Positions 1 to 7,431 are shown, numbered from the stretch's first letter. The stretch: 32,420 bases of DNA from Deinococcus sp. (GCF_018260555.1 NZ_JAGLBB010000037.1:1-32420); one strand, 5' to 3'. Program-made: numbers and translations. The notes: generated from the letters alone by a model not told the origin.

Positions 1-15
1 TTGAAAGCAGCTTCT

Positions 16-56
16 TAGCAATTTATAGGGCTGAATTCAGATTCTGAGCAATTTAC
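16..56. repeat. short imperfect direct repeat
   Basis: The string AGCAATTTA occurs at 17-25 and again at 47-55, each followed within a few bases by CTGA. This stretch is AT-richer than the rest of the window. It lies downstream of the small membrane protein gene that ends at 125. No function can be assigned. Confidence 0.4.
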
Positions 57-70
57 CCTGCTGAGCAGTT

Positions 71-98
71 ACCTGCAGCGAATCAATCGGAGTCCGTC
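71..98 (+). repeat. fragment of the ~139-bp dispersed repeat (copy A)
   Basis: This matches only the right-hand end of the repeat family, CTGCA.CGAATCAATCGG followed by AGTCCGT. It ends 27 bp before the stop codon of the minus-strand gene at 125, so it faces that gene's 3' end like most full copies. The left part of the element is missing or too diverged to see. Confidence 0.6.
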
Positions 99-124
99 CG
101 GCAGATCCTCCAGCCTACCCGGTC

Positions 125-457
125 TCAGCGGCCCGGTACGCCCCAGGCGATCAACGTGCCGGTCAGGAACGCGGCGGCGCAGGCCAGCGCCCGCTGCCAG
201 TGATCGGCGCGGCCGGGCCGGGTGCGGGGCATGCCCAGCAGCAGGGTCAGGGCGGGCAGCAGCGCCCAGGCGGCGGCGCCCGCCCGCCACGCCAGCCCCA
301 CGCTGATGGTCACGCCCGCGCAGACCAGGAAGAACAGGATGTGATGGGGTGCGCGGCCCACGCCCGCCCACCAGCGGCGTTGCAGGGACAGGCCCAGGCC
401 CAGCAGGGCGGCCAGCAGCGCGCCGGTCAGCAGCAGCAACACCTGATGTGGGGCCAT
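125..457 (-). CDS. small hypothetical membrane protein
   Basis: This is a 110-residue protein dominated by hydrophobic segments at about residues 5-24, 37-57, 60-76 and 88-107, which suggests a four-helix integral membrane protein. I do not recognise the family and see no catalytic motif. The start is supported by a TATGGT box (466-471 on this strand) eight bases before the ATG, with no Shine-Dalgarno sequence, which is the leaderless pattern of Deinococcus. The gene is divergent from the lipoprotein gene at 535, and the two promoters lie within a gap of about 80 bp. The function is unknown. Confidence 0.6.
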   Translation of the reverse strand: MAPHQVLLLLTGALLAALLGLGLSLQRRWWAGVGRAPHHILFFLVCAGVTISVGLAWRAGAAAWALLPALTLLLGMPRTRPGRADHWQRALACAAAFLTGTLIAWGVPGR

Positions 458-465
458 ACCCGGCC

Positions 466-471
466 ACCATA
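466..471 (-). promoter_or_regulatory. TANNNT -10 box of a probable leaderless promoter
   Basis: TATGGT on the minus strand is separated by eight bases from the ATG at 457. No ribosome binding site lies between them, so transcription would start at or next to the start codon. No good -35 hexamer is seen. Confidence 0.5.
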
Positions 472-521
472 CCGGGTGCGCGGAACTGGCGGGGCGGGCA
501 GATGCCCCGCGCCAACAGGTG

Positions 522-527
522 TAGCTT
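522..527 (+). promoter_or_regulatory. TANNNT -10 box of a probable leaderless promoter
   Basis: TAGCTT ends seven bases before the ATG at 535, and there is no Shine-Dalgarno sequence. This spacing recurs before the genes at 3193 and 6138 and decides the choice of start for the lipoprotein. Confidence 0.55.
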
Positions 528-534
528 CAGTCGT

Positions 535-1074
535 ATGAACGAGCCTGCCTGCCGCCAGCCTGCTTCCCGAATCGCGGCCCGCACGCCGCTGCTGCCCGCG
601 CTGCTGGCATTGACACTGCTGGTGGCCTGCAAACCGGGCGAACAGGCCGGGAGCAGCGCGGGCAGCCAGGGCGTGGGCGGCGAGGATCTGGTGGCGCGCG
701 TGTTGTTCACGGCAAGCGGGTCGTTCGACGCGCAGTCGCAGGACAAGGCGCGCGTGCCGGGCGGGCTGCGCCGCGCCGTCTGGCAGAAGAAGGTGCCGTT
801 CGACGCGCGGCGCGTCACGATCCAGTACGACAGCGACGCCCGCCCCATGACCTGGATGCTGGAACTCCAGGGTCCGGGCTTCACGGCGCGGGACCTGGCC
901 GGACCGGACGCCACGGCCGTGAAGACCGCGCAGGGACCGGGCCTGCGTCCGGCGGCCGCCTCGCGCCTGCGGGACACCGTGATCATCACGCGCCGCAGTG
1001 ACCTGAAAATCCTGACCCGGTCGTACGCCACGCAGGTGGAACCGGCGCTGCTGGAGGCGTTCGCGCAGCCCTGA
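535..1074 (+). CDS. hypothetical lipoprotein
   Basis: The product is 179 residues. It begins with a basic stretch, a hydrophobic core (about residues 18-31) and a lipobox L-V-A-C with the lipidated cysteine at residue 32, so it should be exported by Sec and anchored in the membrane by its lipidated N-terminus. The mature part is hydrophilic and I do not recognise a domain. A longer open frame extends upstream, but the ATG at 535 is preferred because the signal peptide begins right after it and a TAGCTT box lies seven bases upstream. It is convergent with the diguanylate cyclase gene, whose stop is 27 bp away. Function unknown. Confidence 0.75.
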   Translation: MNEPACRQPASRIAARTPLLPALLALTLLVACKPGEQAGSSAGSQGVGGEDLVARVLFTASGSFDAQSQDKARVPGGLRRAVWQKKVPFDARRVTIQYDSDARPMTWMLELQGPGFTARDLAGPDATAVKTAQGPGLRPAAASRLRDTVIITRRSDLKILTRSYATQVEPALLEAFAQP

Positions 1075-1101
1075 GGGCCAGGGTTCAACGCGCGGGGCAG
1101 G

Positions 1102-2199
1102 TCAGCGCACGGCGTTGCGGCCCGAGCGTTTAGCGTGGTACAGGGCGCTGTCGGCGCGGTTGAACATGGCGGTGGTCGTGTCGGAGGTCCGCTGGCTGGA
1201 CACGCCGAAACTGGCAGTGATGGTCAGACCCGCCACGGGTTCCGAGCTGATCTCGCCGCGCAGGCGCTCTGCGATGGCGTGCGCGTCGGTTCGGGCCACG
1301 CCGGGCAGCAGCACGATGAATTCCTCACCCCCCCACCGTCCGACCAGGCCGCCTTCACCGCTGACACTGCGGCGCAGGCGTTTGCCGAAGGCACGCAGTA
1401 CGTCGTCACCGGCCACGTGACCATGTTCGTCGTTCACGCGTTTAAAGTGGTCGATGTCGGTCAGGATGACACTCAGGGGCATGCCCCTGCGGCGCGCGGC
1501 CTCCAGCGCCCGCTCGAATTCCTCCTCGATCGCGCCGCGTCCGTACACCTCGGTCAGGGCGTCCAGGCGGGCGGCGCGCAGGCGTTCGCTGTCCATATGG
1601 TGCTGATCGAGGTTCTTCTCGATAAAGTCGGTCAGGGTGTAGGCCAGCAGGCCCGCCGTGCCGATGGCGATACTGGCGGTGGCCCAGTCGACCATGTTGG
1701 CCGGGTCGATAGGGCCGTTCAGCAGGACGGTCATCAGGATGACGGCCACGCTGAGAATGTTCACGGCCGTGCCGTACCGCGACCCGAACACCAGATACGA
1801 TACGATGACGTTCAGCATCAGCCACAGTGTCAGGTGCATGGGCATCTCGCCCCAGCGGATGGCGTGCGGAATCTCACTGGTGGACACGATCAGGTACCCG
1901 ACGCTGGTGACGGCGTAGATGACCTGCACGCGATGAGGGAAGATCAGCGTGGCCAGCATGCTGGTCAGCGAGACCAGCAGTGCCCAGTACTTCGGAGTCT
2001 GATAGCCGACCGGGAACCCGGCAGGCGGCGGGTCGATCATGGTGGTCAGCACGGCGTACAGCACGTATGAGAAACTGGCGATGTACACGGCGACGATGCG
2101 GCTGCGGTGCAGTCGTTGCGTCACCGTGGTCGTGGGGGGAGCGGCCTGGGCGGGGGTGGAGCGGGGCGTCATGCGTCGGTTCCAGTCATGCGGGGTCAC
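1102..2199 (-). CDS. membrane-bound GGDEF diguanylate cyclase
   Basis: The product is 365 residues, with about six transmembrane helices in residues 34-190, a short linker and a GGDEF domain (about 205-365). The signature is G290-G-E-E-F294. Upstream, the DIDHFKRVND motif provides the metal- and substrate-binding residues, so it should make cyclic di-GMP from two GTP at the membrane. The inhibitory-site arginine and aspartate (RxxD) that usually sit just before the signature are absent (S-G-E-G-G-L-V-G-R), so product inhibition through that site is unlikely. The start is uncertain: GTG at 2199 opens the frame and an ATG nine codons later is an alternative; neither has a clear ribosome binding site. 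The membrane part presumably senses an unknown signal. Confidence 0.88.
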   Translation of the reverse strand: MTPHDWNRRMTPRSTPAQAAPPTTTVTQRLHRSRIVAVYIASFSYVLYAVLTTMIDPPPAGFPVGYQTPKYWALLVSLTSMLATLIFPHRVQVIYAVTSVGYLIVSTSEIPHAIRWGEMPMHLTLWLMLNVIVSYLVFGSRYGTAVNILSVAVILMTVLLNGPIDPANMVDWATASIAIGTAGLLAYTLTDFIEKNLDQHHMDSERLRAARLDALTEVYGRGAIEEEFERALEAARRRGMPLSVILTDIDHFKRVNDEHGHVAGDDVLRAFGKRLRRSVSGEGGLVGRWGGEEFIVLLPGVARTDAHAIAERLRGEISSEPVAGLTITASFGVSSQRTSDTTTAMFNRADSALYHAKRSGRNAVR

Positions 2200-2341
2200 T
2201 CATGGGCAGTGGAGTCCAGTCGGCCCGGTGGCAACGCAGAGGAAAGGTGGGACGGCAAAGGCGGAGGGGAAGCGGGCCGGGAAACAGGGGAAAACGGGCC
2301 GGGTATAGCCTGATGATACAGCGGGGTCCCGGCCGGTCATG

Positions 2342-2481
2342 TCATACGGACTGCGCGCCACTGCGCCATAGTCGGGAAGACACCGCCTGCGGCTTTATAC
2401 CCCGAAGGGGCGTCTGCCCTTCCTCCTCGCCTCCGCTCGGATGGATTCGGAAGTATACCGAATCAATCGGAACCCGTATCA
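2342..2481 (+). repeat. ~140-bp dispersed repeat with terminal inverted repeats (copy B)
   Basis: It begins TCATACGG and ends CCCGTATCA, which are inverted copies of each other. Near the right end GATTCGG and CCGAATC can form a hairpin. It closely matches the elements at 20273 and 21427. Its right end lies ten bases beyond the ndk stop codon, so ndk transcripts would carry it as 3' UTR. No coding capacity. Confidence 0.85.
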
Positions 2482-2490
2482 GCGGCCGTG

Positions 2491-2907
2491 TCAGTCGAGC
2501 AGTTCACCCTGCGCAAAGAACAGGCCCAGTTCGCGCGCGGCGCTCTCGCTGCTGTCGCTGCCGTGCGTGACGTTCTCGCCCATGGTGGTGGCAAAGTCGG
2601 CGCGGATGGTGCCGGGCGCGGCGCTTGCGGGGTTCGTGGCGCCCATCATGCTGCGCCAGCCGGCGATGGCGTTCTCGCCTTCAAGGGCAATGGCGACCAC
2701 GGGTCCGCCCGTGATGAAGTCCACCAGCTCACCGAAGAAGGGGCGCTCGCTGTGCTCGCCGTAGTGCGCCTCGGCGGTCTCGCGGGTGATGACCATCTGC
2801 TTGAGGCCCACCACGCGGTAGCCCTTGCGCTGGATGCGGGCAAGAATTTCAGACGTCAGGCCACGGCGGACGCCGTCGGGTTTGATCATGGCAAAAGTGC
2901 GTTCCAT
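2491..2907 (-). CDS. ndk: nucleoside diphosphate kinase
   Basis: The 138-residue product has the usual length for this enzyme, which transfers the gamma phosphate of ATP to other nucleoside diphosphates through a phosphohistidine. It starts MERTFAMIKPDGV and carries the active-site segment E-N-V-T-H-G-S-D-S, with the histidine that is phosphorylated. The frame is open further upstream, but that extension is not family sequence and the ATG at 2907 has an extended -10 box (TGCTATGCT) ten bases before it. It is divergent from the permease gene at 3193 and followed by a dispersed repeat rather than a classical terminator. Confidence 0.97.
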   Translation of the reverse strand: MERTFAMIKPDGVRRGLTSEILARIQRKGYRVVGLKQMVITRETAEAHYGEHSERPFFGELVDFITGGPVVAIALEGENAIAGWRSMMGATNPASAAPGTIRADFATTMGENVTHGSDSSESAARELGLFFAQGELLD

Positions 2908-2917
2908 ACTGCCCCGG

Positions 2918-2926
2918 AGCATAGCA
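2918..2926 (-). promoter_or_regulatory. extended -10 promoter of ndk
   Basis: The minus strand reads TGCTATGCT, a TGN-extended -10 element, ten bases before the ndk ATG. No convincing -35 element is present. The transcript would have a leader of only a few bases, which would leave the palindrome at 2960-3003 upstream of transcription. Confidence 0.45.
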
Positions 2927-2959
2927 GGCGGCGCCAGTCCTGTGGGGCGCGCGGCCCGG

Positions 2960-3003
2960 CCGCCCCAGGCGTGTGCAGCGGGGTGGGCACACGCCTGGGG
3001 CGG
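2960..3003. repeat. perfect 17-bp inverted repeat upstream of ndk
   Basis: CCGCCCCAGGCGTGTGC at 2960-2976 is exactly complementary to 2987-3003, with a 10-base spacer. There is no T-run on either side, so it is not an ordinary terminator. It lies between the divergent ndk and permease genes, roughly at -50 to -95 relative to the ndk start. Confidence 0.85.
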
Positions 3004-3011
3004 TGGTGATG

Positions 3012-3050
3012 TGGTGGCTTCGTGACTTGGTGGCTTCGTGACTTGGTGGC
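3012..3050. repeat. 16-bp tandem repeat, 2.4 copies
   Basis: The unit TGGTGGCTTCGTGACT occurs at 3012-3027 and 3028-3043, followed by a partial third copy. It lies in the ndk/permease intergenic region. Function unknown. Confidence 0.85.
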
Positions 3051-3126
3051 CCTGTTGGTGGCGCCGGTCCACAGGTGCGACCGCCATTTCTCCGTCACGC
3101 TCCCCCACACTGGGAGCGCCCGTGCG

Positions 3127-3174
3127 GTGAAGTTGTCTGACTCGTCAAGTCGTCTGAGTCGTGAAGTTGCCTGA
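3127..3174 (+). promoter_or_regulatory. direct repeat upstream of the permease promoter
   Basis: GTGAAGTTGTCTGA at 3127-3140 recurs at 3161-3174 with one change, 34 bp apart. The second copy ends seven bases before the TACAAT -10 box at 3181. Position and spacing suggest a regulator binding in tandem, but the regulator is unknown. Confidence 0.4.
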
Positions 3175-3180
3175 ACCACG

Positions 3181-3186
3181 TACAAT
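3181..3186 (+). promoter_or_regulatory. -10 box of a leaderless promoter for the ABC permease genes
   Basis: TACAAT ends six bases before the GTG at 3193, leaving no room for a ribosome binding site. This fits a leaderless transcript beginning at the GTG. There is no good -35 hexamer. Confidence 0.6.
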
Positions 3187-3192
3187 GGTCCG

Positions 3193-5169
3193 GTGACCCA
3201 CGTTTCTCACTCACGCCCCTCCGGGGACGCGGCCCGGATCGCGCTGATCGCCTGTGCGGTGGCGATTGCCGGGATGCTGCTCGCTCCGCTGGCCACCCTG
3301 GGCCGCGGATTCAGCGCCGACGCCATTCTGCTGCACATCAGTGGTTCCGTCATGAACCTGTCGTCCAGTCAGGACGCTCCTGTACACCCCACCGCCGCCG
3401 TGCTGGCCCTTGCGTGGGCCACGCTCGCCTCGCTGGTCGCCACGGTGGCCGGGGCCGTAACCCGGCAGCGCTGGTTCTGGCTCACGGGCCTGCTGGCCTT
3501 CGCGCTGGCCGTGGCGGCCGTGTTCACGCTGGGCGGCGCCCTGAACGACGAGATCAACCGCATCTCGGCCGACACGGCGCTGCGTCCGGGTGCCAAGCGG
3601 CAGTTGCGGAACTTCTACAGCAGCGGCGGGATGAACCTGGGCCTGTTTCTTCCGGCCCTGGCGGGATTGATCGCGGCCGGTGCGGGCCTCAGCCAGTTCA
3701 GTCGCGCGTGGGCTGCGCTCAACCGTCTGCGCGGCCTGCTGGTGCCGGCGGCCGCCATCGGGCTGGCCGTGCTGGTCGGGGCGGTCGTGGTGCTGATTGT
3801 GCAGCCTGCCGTCAACGAGAGCGGCCTGCCCCTGACCTTCTGGAACGGCTGGATGGCAAAAGCGGACCTGGTATACTTCGTGTACTCCACGCTGTTCGCA
3901 CCGGTCACGGCCTTCGGACCGCTGCTGGACAGTCTGAAGATCGCCACGCCCCTGATCTTCACGGGCCTGAGCGTGGCGTTCGCGTTCCGCACGGGTCTGT
4001 TTAACATCGGCGCGCCGGGCCAGCTGACCATGGGGGCCATCGGCGCGATGCTGGTCGGCGTGTACGGACCGTCCGGCCTGGGCTGGGGCCTGCTGCCCCT
4101 GTCGGTACTGGCCGCTGCGGCCGGGGGCGCGCTGTGGGGGGCCATTCCGGGCCTGCTCAAGGCGCGTTTCGGGTCCAGTGAGGTCATCAACACGATCATG
4201 CTGAACTACGTCGCGTCGTCGATTTTCGTCTTCATGATCGGCAGCGAGTCTTTCCCGTTTCTGGGCCGCACGTACACCCAGCCGTTCAAGGCGCAAGGTT
4301 CGAACCCGCAGAGCGAACTGCTCCAGGAGGGGTCGCGCCTGCCGCCCCTGCTGGACCTGCTGAACGTGGGCGGCAGTGGGCAGAGGACGGTGAGTATCGG
4401 TCTGCTGGTCGCGGCCGTGGTGTTCTTCGCGGGTCGCCTGCTGCTGCGGGGCCGGAAGTACGGAGCCCTGATCGCCGGGGTCGCCGCCGCCGTGCTGGCC
4501 GCCGTGACGTGGCGAATCGGCATTCCGGTCGACGTGACCGGCAGCCGCCTGAATGGATCGTTCCTGATCGCCCTGGCCTGCGTGGCACTGTTCGGCACGC
4601 TCATGTGGCGCACGGCGACCGGGTACGCCCTACGCGCCGTGGGTCTGTCCCCGCGCGCCGCCGAGTACGGCGGGATCAGCGTGGCGCGCGGGACCATCCT
4701 GGCCATGACGATTGCCGGGGCGTTCGCGGGTCTGGCCGGCACGCACTACGTGAACGGCGGAGCACTCAACGAGTACCGCCTGACCCTGAACACCCCGGTC
4801 AACGTGGGCTTCGACGGAATTGCGGTCGCGCTGATGGGTCAGAGCACCCCGGCCGGCGTGGTGGCGTCGAGCGTGCTGTTCGGCACCATCGATACGGGCA
4901 GCATCAACGTGCAGCAGAAACTCGACAAGGTCAGTAACGACATCGTGACGATCCTCAAGGCCCTGATCGTGCTGTTCATCGCGGCCGGCGGCTTCCTGAG
5001 TCGGCGCGTGACCGACCCCCCGCCCCCTCCACTGGTCGCGGAAACCGACCGAACCGGCAAGCCCGAGCAGGCCAGCCTGGACTCGTCAGCCGCCCACCTG
5101 GAACGCAGCACGCCGCTGCCGAACGTGGGCCAGAGCAGTGAACAGATCAAACGGGAAGGTGACAAGTAA
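3193..5169 (+). CDS. nucleoside-type ABC transporter permease with N-terminal membrane extension
   Basis: The 658-residue protein has two parts. Residues 1 to about 215 hold several extra membrane helices. The rest is a BPD_transp_2 permease of the BmpC/YufP (nucleoside import) class, with the typical T-G-L-F-N-I-G-A-P-G-Q segment around residue 270 and the cytoplasmic coupling loop (R-A-V-G-L-S-P-R-A-A-E-Y-G-G) around residue 490. Start is GTG 3193, six bases after a TACAAT box. It overlaps the next permease by one base (TAATG), so the two are translated together and should form a heterodimeric channel. The ATPase and binding protein are not in this window. The substrate, probably nucleosides, is inferred from family only. 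Confidence 0.88.
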   Translation: MTHVSHSRPSGDAARIALIACAVAIAGMLLAPLATLGRGFSADAILLHISGSVMNLSSSQDAPVHPTAAVLALAWATLASLVATVAGAVTRQRWFWLTGLLAFALAVAAVFTLGGALNDEINRISADTALRPGAKRQLRNFYSSGGMNLGLFLPALAGLIAAGAGLSQFSRAWAALNRLRGLLVPAAAIGLAVLVGAVVVLIVQPAVNESGLPLTFWNGWMAKADLVYFVYSTLFAPVTAFGPLLDSLKIATPLIFTGLSVAFAFRTGLFNIGAPGQLTMGAIGAMLVGVYGPSGLGWGLLPLSVLAAAAGGALWGAIPGLLKARFGSSEVINTIMLNYVASSIFVFMIGSESFPFLGRTYTQPFKAQGSNPQSELLQEGSRLPPLLDLLNVGGSGQRTVSIGLLVAAVVFFAGRLLLRGRKYGALIAGVAAAVLAAVTWRIGIPVDVTGSRLNGSFLIALACVALFGTLMWRTATGYALRAVGLSPRAAEYGGISVARGTILAMTIAGAFAGLAGTHYVNGGALNEYRLTLNTPVNVGFDGIAVALMGQSTPAGVVASSVLFGTIDTGSINVQQKLDKVSNDIVTILKALIVLFIAAGGFLSRRVTDPPPPPLVAETDRTGKPEQASLDSSAAHLERSTPLPNVGQSSEQIKREGDK

Positions 5170-6083
5170 TGGACGGTGTGTTCGATCAACTTCTGACCAC
5201 GGCCTTCCTGGCCACCTTTATTCGCAGCACGGTGCCGCTGCTGCTGACCGCGCTGGGCGGCCTGTTCAGTGAGCGCAGCGGCGTAGTGAACATTGCGCTG
5301 GACGGCCTGATCATCTTCGGTGCGCTGGCCGGTGCGGTCAGCACGAAACTGCTGGAACCCTCGCTGGGCGCCGCCGCTCCCTGGGCGGGCTGGCTGTTCG
5401 GGATGCTGGTCGGCGGTCTGATTGCCTGGATTCACGCGGTCCTGAGCATCAAGTACCGCGCCAATCAGGTGATCAGTGGCACGGCGATTAACCTGCTCGC
5501 CAGCGGCGTGCCTGCCGTGCTGCTGACCGCGCTGTACGGCGTGTCGAACGAGAGCCCCAAGGTCGAGCGGGCCCTGCCGCTGTGGGGCGTGGCAGAACTG
5601 CGTTTCTCGCCGCCCGTCTACTTCGCGTTCCTGGCGGTGGCCGTCACGTGGTACGTGATGTACCGCACGCCGTTCGGGTTGCGCCTGCGCGCCACGGGTG
5701 AGCAACCGGGCGCGGCCGCCAGCATGGGCGTGAACGTGAGCCGCATGCGTTACAGCGCCGTGATTCTCTCGGGTGTGCTGGCCGGAACGGCCGGGGTGTT
5801 CCTGAGTATCGGCAACCTCGACTCGTACGTGCGCAACATCAGTGCCGGTGGTGGCTTCATTGCGCTGGCCGCGCTGATCTTTGGACAGTGGAAACCGCTG
5901 GGCGTGCTGGCCGCGACCCTGCTGTTCGGTCTCCTTCAGGCCCTGAGCATCGTGCTGGGCGGAAATGACATCCTGCCACCCACGCTGATGCAGGCACTGC
6001 CGTACCTGATTACCATCCTCGCGCTCATCTTCACGGGCCGCAGCCGCGCGCCCAAGGCCCTGGGAACCCCGTATGGAGGCTGA
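5169..6083 (+). CDS. nucleoside-type ABC transporter permease, second subunit
   Basis: The 304-residue integral membrane protein is of the YufQ/BmpB-like class of BPD_transp_2 permeases. Near the N-terminus it has G-G-L-F-S-E-R-S-G-V-V-N-I-A-L-D-G, and at about residues 173-190 the coupling loop R-A-T-G-E-Q-P-G-A-A-A-S-M-G-V. Its ATG overlaps the stop of the preceding permease (TAATG), preceded by a ribosome binding sequence AGGTGA. Together the pair would form the membrane channel of an importer. The helicase-like and binding-protein partners typical of such operons are replaced downstream by an unrelated RodZ-like gene. Confidence 0.9.
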   Translation: MDGVFDQLLTTAFLATFIRSTVPLLLTALGGLFSERSGVVNIALDGLIIFGALAGAVSTKLLEPSLGAAAPWAGWLFGMLVGGLIAWIHAVLSIKYRANQVISGTAINLLASGVPAVLLTALYGVSNESPKVERALPLWGVAELRFSPPVYFAFLAVAVTWYVMYRTPFGLRLRATGEQPGAAASMGVNVSRMRYSAVILSGVLAGTAGVFLSIGNLDSYVRNISAGGGFIALAALIFGQWKPLGVLAATLLFGLLQALSIVLGGNDILPPTLMQALPYLITILALIFTGRSRAPKALGTPYGG

Positions 6084-6124
6084 AGCCGTGCTGACCGCAC
6101 GTCACGCCGCCGCCCGGAAACGTG

Positions 6125-6130
6125 TAGGGT
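6125..6130 (+). promoter_or_regulatory. -10 box of a leaderless promoter for the RodZ-like gene
   Basis: TAGGGT ends seven bases before the ATG at 6138. There is no Shine-Dalgarno sequence. It shows that the RodZ-like gene can be transcribed independently of the permease genes. Confidence 0.55.
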
Positions 6131-6137
6131 AACGGGT

Positions 6138-7205
6138 ATGAGCTTTGGCACCGACCTGAAACAGGCCCGTGAAATCCAGGGGCTCACCACGCAGGACGTG
6201 GCCCTGCGAACCAAGATTCGCGGGGATTACCTGAAGGCCCTGGAGGACGGCAACACCAGTCTCCTGCCAGAACGAACCTTTGCCCGCTCGTACCTGCAAC
6301 GGTACGCGCGGGAACTGAACCTTGACCCGGCCCCGCTCCTGGCTGAATTCGACCGGAGCGTCCCGGCCGACGCCTCGCAGACCCTGCGCGGCCCGGCGGT
6401 CAAGGGCGCCCCCGGTCCCGGTTCGGCCGCGACTGCCGGGGGCAGCGGCTCTACCCGTAGGGGGACCGGCAATCCGGCGATCTTGACAGCGGCTGTGACC
6501 GCCCTGATCGTGTTCGGAGCCGGTGGGTACTACGCGTACAGCTCGTTCCTGAAACCCGCCCCGACCAGTGTGACCCCGGCAGTACCGGTAGCCGAGCCGA
6601 CCCCCGCCCCGGTGGTGACCGTGCGCCTGAGCGTCAGCAGCGTCCCCAGTGGCGCGCAGGTGTACCTGGATAACCGCGACCTGGGAGTCACGCCTGTCAA
6701 GTCCTTCCCGGTCAACGCCCGCACGAACGCGCTACTGCGCGTGGAGTTCACGGGCCGCGCCCCGCTGAAGCAGACGGTGGACCTGAGCCGCAGCCGCAAC
6801 CTGCGTGCCCAACTGAACCCAGCCAGCAGCACCCTGACGGACCTCGCGGCTAAACAGGCTGCCGATCAGGCAGCCGCGCGAGCCGCCGCGAAAGCGGCTG
6901 CCAGCCCTGCAACCGACGCCACCAAGCAGCCCACCACCACTCCTCCCGCCGCAGCGGCGAAACCGGCGGCTTCCCCGCCAGCCCAGGCGGTCAACGTCAC
7001 CTTCACTGGCGCCGCCTGGACCCGCGTGACCGACCGCTCAGGCCGCGTGCTGTTCGAGGGCACCCCGCCCGCCGGAAGCGTCAAGGGCTTCCCGGCGGGC
7101 GTGACGATCCGCACCGGGAACGCCGGGGTCGTGAACGTCAGCGTGAACGGCGCGGCCGCTACCAGCCTCGGTCAGCCCGGGCAGGTCGTGACCCGCCAGT
7201 TCTGA
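6138..7205 (+). CDS. RodZ-like HTH / PEGA / DUF4115 membrane protein
   Basis: The 355 residues form a modular protein. Residues 1-70 are an Xre/RodZ-type helix-turn-helix (LKQAREIQGLTTQDVA). One transmembrane helix follows at about 114-136. Residues about 155-225 form a PEGA domain (S-V-P-S-G-A-Q-V-Y-L-D-N-R-D-L-G-V-T-P). An Ala/Pro/Thr-rich linker (230-285) leads to a C-terminal RodZ-like DUF4115 domain (286-355). RodZ links the MreB cytoskeleton to the cell wall in rods; in Deinococcus the role may differ. An inserted PEGA domain, usually seen in surface proteins, is unusual in ordinary RodZ. The family call is confident, the cellular role is inferred. Confidence 0.85.
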   Translation: MSFGTDLKQAREIQGLTTQDVALRTKIRGDYLKALEDGNTSLLPERTFARSYLQRYARELNLDPAPLLAEFDRSVPADASQTLRGPAVKGAPGPGSAATAGGSGSTRRGTGNPAILTAAVTALIVFGAGGYYAYSSFLKPAPTSVTPAVPVAEPTPAPVVTVRLSVSSVPSGAQVYLDNRDLGVTPVKSFPVNARTNALLRVEFTGRAPLKQTVDLSRSRNLRAQLNPASSTLTDLAAKQAADQAAARAAAKAAASPATDATKQPTTTPPAAAAKPAASPPAQAVNVTFTGAAWTRVTDRSGRVLFEGTPPAGSVKGFPAGVTIRTGNAGVVNVSVNGAAATSLGQPGQVVTRQF

Positions 7206-7209
7206 GCCC

Positions 7210-7303
7210 GACTCCGGTTGATTCGGTGCAGCCCTGAATCGATTCGCGCGGATGTGAATGGGAACAACAGACGGATTGAAGGTATCGAGCGCCGTCCGTA
7301 TGA
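7210..7303 (-). repeat. dispersed repeat, internally deleted (copy C)
   Basis: Read on the minus strand this is the repeat family with its central part missing. The plus strand shows GTTGATTCGGTGCAG and GAATCGATTC, the hairpin end, and GGAACAACAGACGGATT, then jumps to the far terminus CCGTATGA. It begins five bases after the stop codon of the RodZ-like gene, hairpin end nearest the gene, as in copies B, E and F2. Right after it GACGGACTCCG resembles another terminus, like the tandem junction at 21427. Confidence 0.7.
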
Positions 7304-7431
7304 GACGGACTCCGGGCGCTGAGCTGGCACCCCGCCTTGATTCCAGCCTGTGAACGGTATGGATAGCAGTTCGCGTGAGCCGTCCGAGTAAATGAGCAGG
7401 CGATGAGCTCCCCGCTCCCATGACCGGCGCA

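Noticed and set aside
2908..3108. N-terminal extension of ndk
   Set aside because: The extra residues do not resemble the enzyme, and the conserved start MERTFAMIKPDGV is at 2907.
3211..4296. Long antisense open frame opposite the permease gene
   Set aside because: It is a shadow of a GC-rich gene in another frame, Arg/Gln/Gly-rich with no recognisable domain and no promoter or ribosome binding site.
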